Assembly (NCBI GenBank): GCA_021129815.1
Contig: JAJOKN010000030.1
Location: 3,293-27,306 of the forward strand
Reading direction: 5' to 3'
DNA length: 24,014 nucleotides
From: Desulfotomaculum sp.
GTDB lineage: Bacteria; Bacillota; Desulfotomaculia; Desulfotomaculales; Desulfohalotomaculaceae
This document shows positions 23,890 to 24,014 of this stretch, piece after piece. How positions within the stretch are numbered: position 1 is the stretch's first letter; the number at the start of each line of letters is the position of its first letter. Made by a program: the position numbers and the translations under genes. A model generated the notes under the pieces. That model was not told the origin of the DNA and did no database searches. It saw nothing but the letters and a program-made list of their open reading frames with translations.

Positions 23890-23928
23890 TGACAAGACTG
23901 TTTTTTTACCAAAACAGCACCCTTGTCA
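23890..23928 (-). promoter_or_regulatory. Stem-loop in the rpsB leader
   Basis: On the transcribed strand TGACAAG pairs perfectly with CTTGTCA. Inside it CTGTTTT pairs perfectly with AAAACAG, separated from the outer stem by a 4-by-1 internal loop, with a GGTAAA-type apical loop. The structure lies downstream of both candidate promoters and about 50 bases before the rpsB start. No T-run follows, so it is not a terminator. A protein-binding leader, for example for S2 autoregulation, is the simplest inference. Confidence 0.55.
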
Positions 23929-23943
23929 AAATCATACAGCGTG

Positions 23944-23959
23944 TGTAATGTATATTATT
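23944..23959 (-). repeat. 16-base element upstream of rpsB, copy 2
   Basis: Reads AATAATATACATTACA on the transcribed strand and matches the copy upstream of tsf at 15 of 16 positions. It overlaps the -10 region of the second candidate rpsB promoter. Confidence 0.4.
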
Positions 23960-23979
23960 GTTAAACAAAACACCGTCAA
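23949..23979 (-). promoter_or_regulatory. Second candidate rpsB promoter
   Basis: TTGACG (23974-23979) is a 5 of 6 match to the -35 consensus. The best -10 match, TATACA (23949-23954), is 19 bases away; a 17-base spacing gives the poorer AATATA. Weaker than the upstream candidate. Confidence 0.4.
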
Positions 23980-23981
23980 GT

Positions 23982-24010
23982 ATAATAACATAAATCACGT
24001 ATTAAGACAA
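23982..24010 (-). promoter_or_regulatory. Candidate rpsB operon promoter
   Basis: TTGTCT (24005-24010) and TATTAT (23982-23987) are separated by an ideal 17 bases; the -10 matches 5 of 6 and the -35 matches 4 of 6. A start here would give a leader of about 135 bases that includes the stem-loop at 23890-23928. Confidence 0.5.
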
Positions 24011-24014
24011 GATC

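Overview
The window comes from a low-GC member of the Bacillota, most likely class Clostridia. Evidence for this is a Gram-positive-type PolC replicase, the HisZ-dependent short HisG, a YtvI-like membrane protein typical of spore formers, and strong AGGAGG ribosome binding sites with frequent GTG and TTG starts. Genus cannot be fixed from the sequence alone. Every supported gene lies on the minus strand, so transcription runs from high to low coordinates. No tRNA, rRNA, CRISPR array, insertion sequence or phage gene was seen, and no stretch longer than about 190 bases lacks a gene.

Region 1 (24014 to about 20950) is the translation and nucleotide operon rpsB-tsf-pyrH-frr. It has a roughly 175-base leader with two candidate promoters and a strong hairpin, a terminator-like hairpin between rpsB and tsf, and a terminator after frr. 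Region 2 (20856 to 14752) is the cell-envelope and isoprenoid block uppS-cdsA-ytvI-like-dxr-rseP-ispG. Dxr and IspG make isoprenoid precursors, UppS builds the C55 lipid carrier, CdsA makes CDP-diacylglycerol, and RseP is a site-2 protease. Region 3 (14674 to 7503) holds proS, a frame-broken small gene, an MGDG-synthase/UgtP-like glycosyltransferase and polC. The usual clostridial run ispG-proS-polC is therefore interrupted by a lipid glycosyltransferase, and polC is not followed by rimP-nusA.

Region 4 (7502 to 115) is a histidine operon, hisZ-[two-gene module]-hisG-hisD-hisC-hisB-hisH-hisA. It starts from a near-consensus promoter whose -35 box abuts the polC stop codon. A bicistronic unit, a 102-residue protein plus an AbiEii-family nucleotidyltransferase, sits between hisZ and hisG. 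It resembles a toxin-antitoxin pair, and an inverted repeat just upstream could be its operator. hisF and hisI do not follow hisA. A different short reading frame begins there and runs off the window.

The observations most worth a second look are the nucleotidyltransferase module embedded in the his operon, two frame disruptions at homopolymer runs (hisG 3' end, and the small gene upstream of the glycosyltransferase), the rpsB leader hairpin, and a 16-base element shared by the rpsB and tsf upstream regions.
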